A DNA stretch of 6,241 nucleotides, from assembly GCA_027036655.1 (NCBI GenBank), contig JALWEC010000531.1, positions 1 to 6,241 of the forward strand, given 5' to 3'. A program made the translations under genes and the position numbers. Each line of letters begins with the position of its first letter. Positions within the stretch are counted from its first letter, which is position 1. Below are positions 6,099 through 6,241 of this stretch, piece by piece. The notes under the pieces are model-generated. The model saw only the letters and a list, made by a program, of their open reading frames with translations, was not told where the DNA came from and did not search any database. The DNA comes from Melioribacteraceae bacterium. Lineage in GTDB: Bacteria > Bacteroidota > Ignavibacteria > Ignavibacteriales > Melioribacteraceae.

Positions 6099-6241
6099 AA
6101 CTAAAAAAACAAATCTTAACAATTTGGCGAAGATTTTATTGATAGTGTTTTTTCTCGCGGGCTTTAACTTTGCGCAGTTTAGGAATTACCGCGTAAGCGC
6201 TCCCGGTTCAAATTCCCCCGAAGAAGTTACGATTGCAATAA
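6091..6241 (+). CDS. Secreted protein with signal peptide, N-terminal part (3' end outside window)
   Basis: An open frame of 50 codons runs from TTG 6091 to the window edge without a stop. It begins MIRTKKTNLNNLAKILLIVF and continues FLAGFNFAQFRNYRVSAPGS, then NSPEEVTIAI. This is a classic Sec signal peptide: basic N-region (R3, K5, K6, K14), hydrophobic core about 15-25, and likely cleavage after A28 (NFA-QF). There is no lipobox cysteine. TTG is chosen because an in-frame TGA ends at 6087, GGAG lies 10 nt upstream, and no ATG exists in frame; a second TTG at 6124 would give a shorter signal peptide but lacks a ribosome site. The mature start, with SPEEVTIAI, recalls the first blade of secreted sialidase/BNR-type beta-propeller proteins of FCB bacteria (…EVTIAINP-NP…). 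That is a weak inference from very few residues. The start overlaps pdxJ by 8 nt. Confidence 0.75.
   Translation, partial: MIRTKKTNLNNLAKILLIVFFLAGFNFAQFRNYRVSAPGSNSPEEVTIAI

Overview
This AT-rich window looks like chromosomal housekeeping DNA from a member of the Bacteroidota/Chlorobi/Ignavibacteriota (FCB) group. I infer this from four things: the SerRS C-terminus, an MCE transporter operon that in this window consists only of mlaE, mlaF and mlaD, a secreted protein directly behind pdxJ, and intergenic sequences that resemble the short dispersed repeats I remember from such genomes. The lineage call is pattern recognition and was not searched. I see no phage, transposase, CRISPR array, tRNA or rRNA.

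Layout. Positions 1-776 (+) hold the 3' part of serS (seryl-tRNA synthetase). It is followed after 53 nt by a complete class I fructose-1,6-bisphosphatase gene, fbp (830-1855, +), which ends at a strong intrinsic terminator (1866-1897). A convergent spacer (1898-2158) contains one hairpin-forming dispersed repeat. On the minus strand comes a tightly coupled operon, transcribed mlaE (4531-3752), mlaF (3755-3018), mlaD (3031-2159), with 4-nt and 14-nt overlaps. It encodes the inner-membrane permease, ATPase and membrane-anchored MCE protein of a lipid transporter. Upstream of it, on the same strand, lies a small free-standing CBM48 (glycogen-binding type) protein gene (4907-4596). A 474-nt spacer (4908-5381) carries a degenerate dispersed repeat and a degenerate 8-nt tandem repeat. 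Then pdxJ (5382-6098, +; vitamin B6 synthesis) overlaps the start of a secreted protein that begins at a TTG codon and runs off the end (6091-6241, +).

Functionally the genes are a mixture: translation (serS), gluconeogenesis (fbp), envelope lipid trafficking (mlaEFD), probable glycogen or starch binding (CBM48 protein) and cofactor synthesis (pdxJ). Only mlaEFD forms an obvious functional unit. Fbp and the CBM48 protein both touch storage-sugar metabolism, but they are not in one operon.

I found no convincing new biological system. The points most worth a second look are the secreted-protein gene with a non-ATG start at the right edge, a 10-bp perfect inverted repeat whose near arm covers the translation start of mlaE, and the intergenic repeats.
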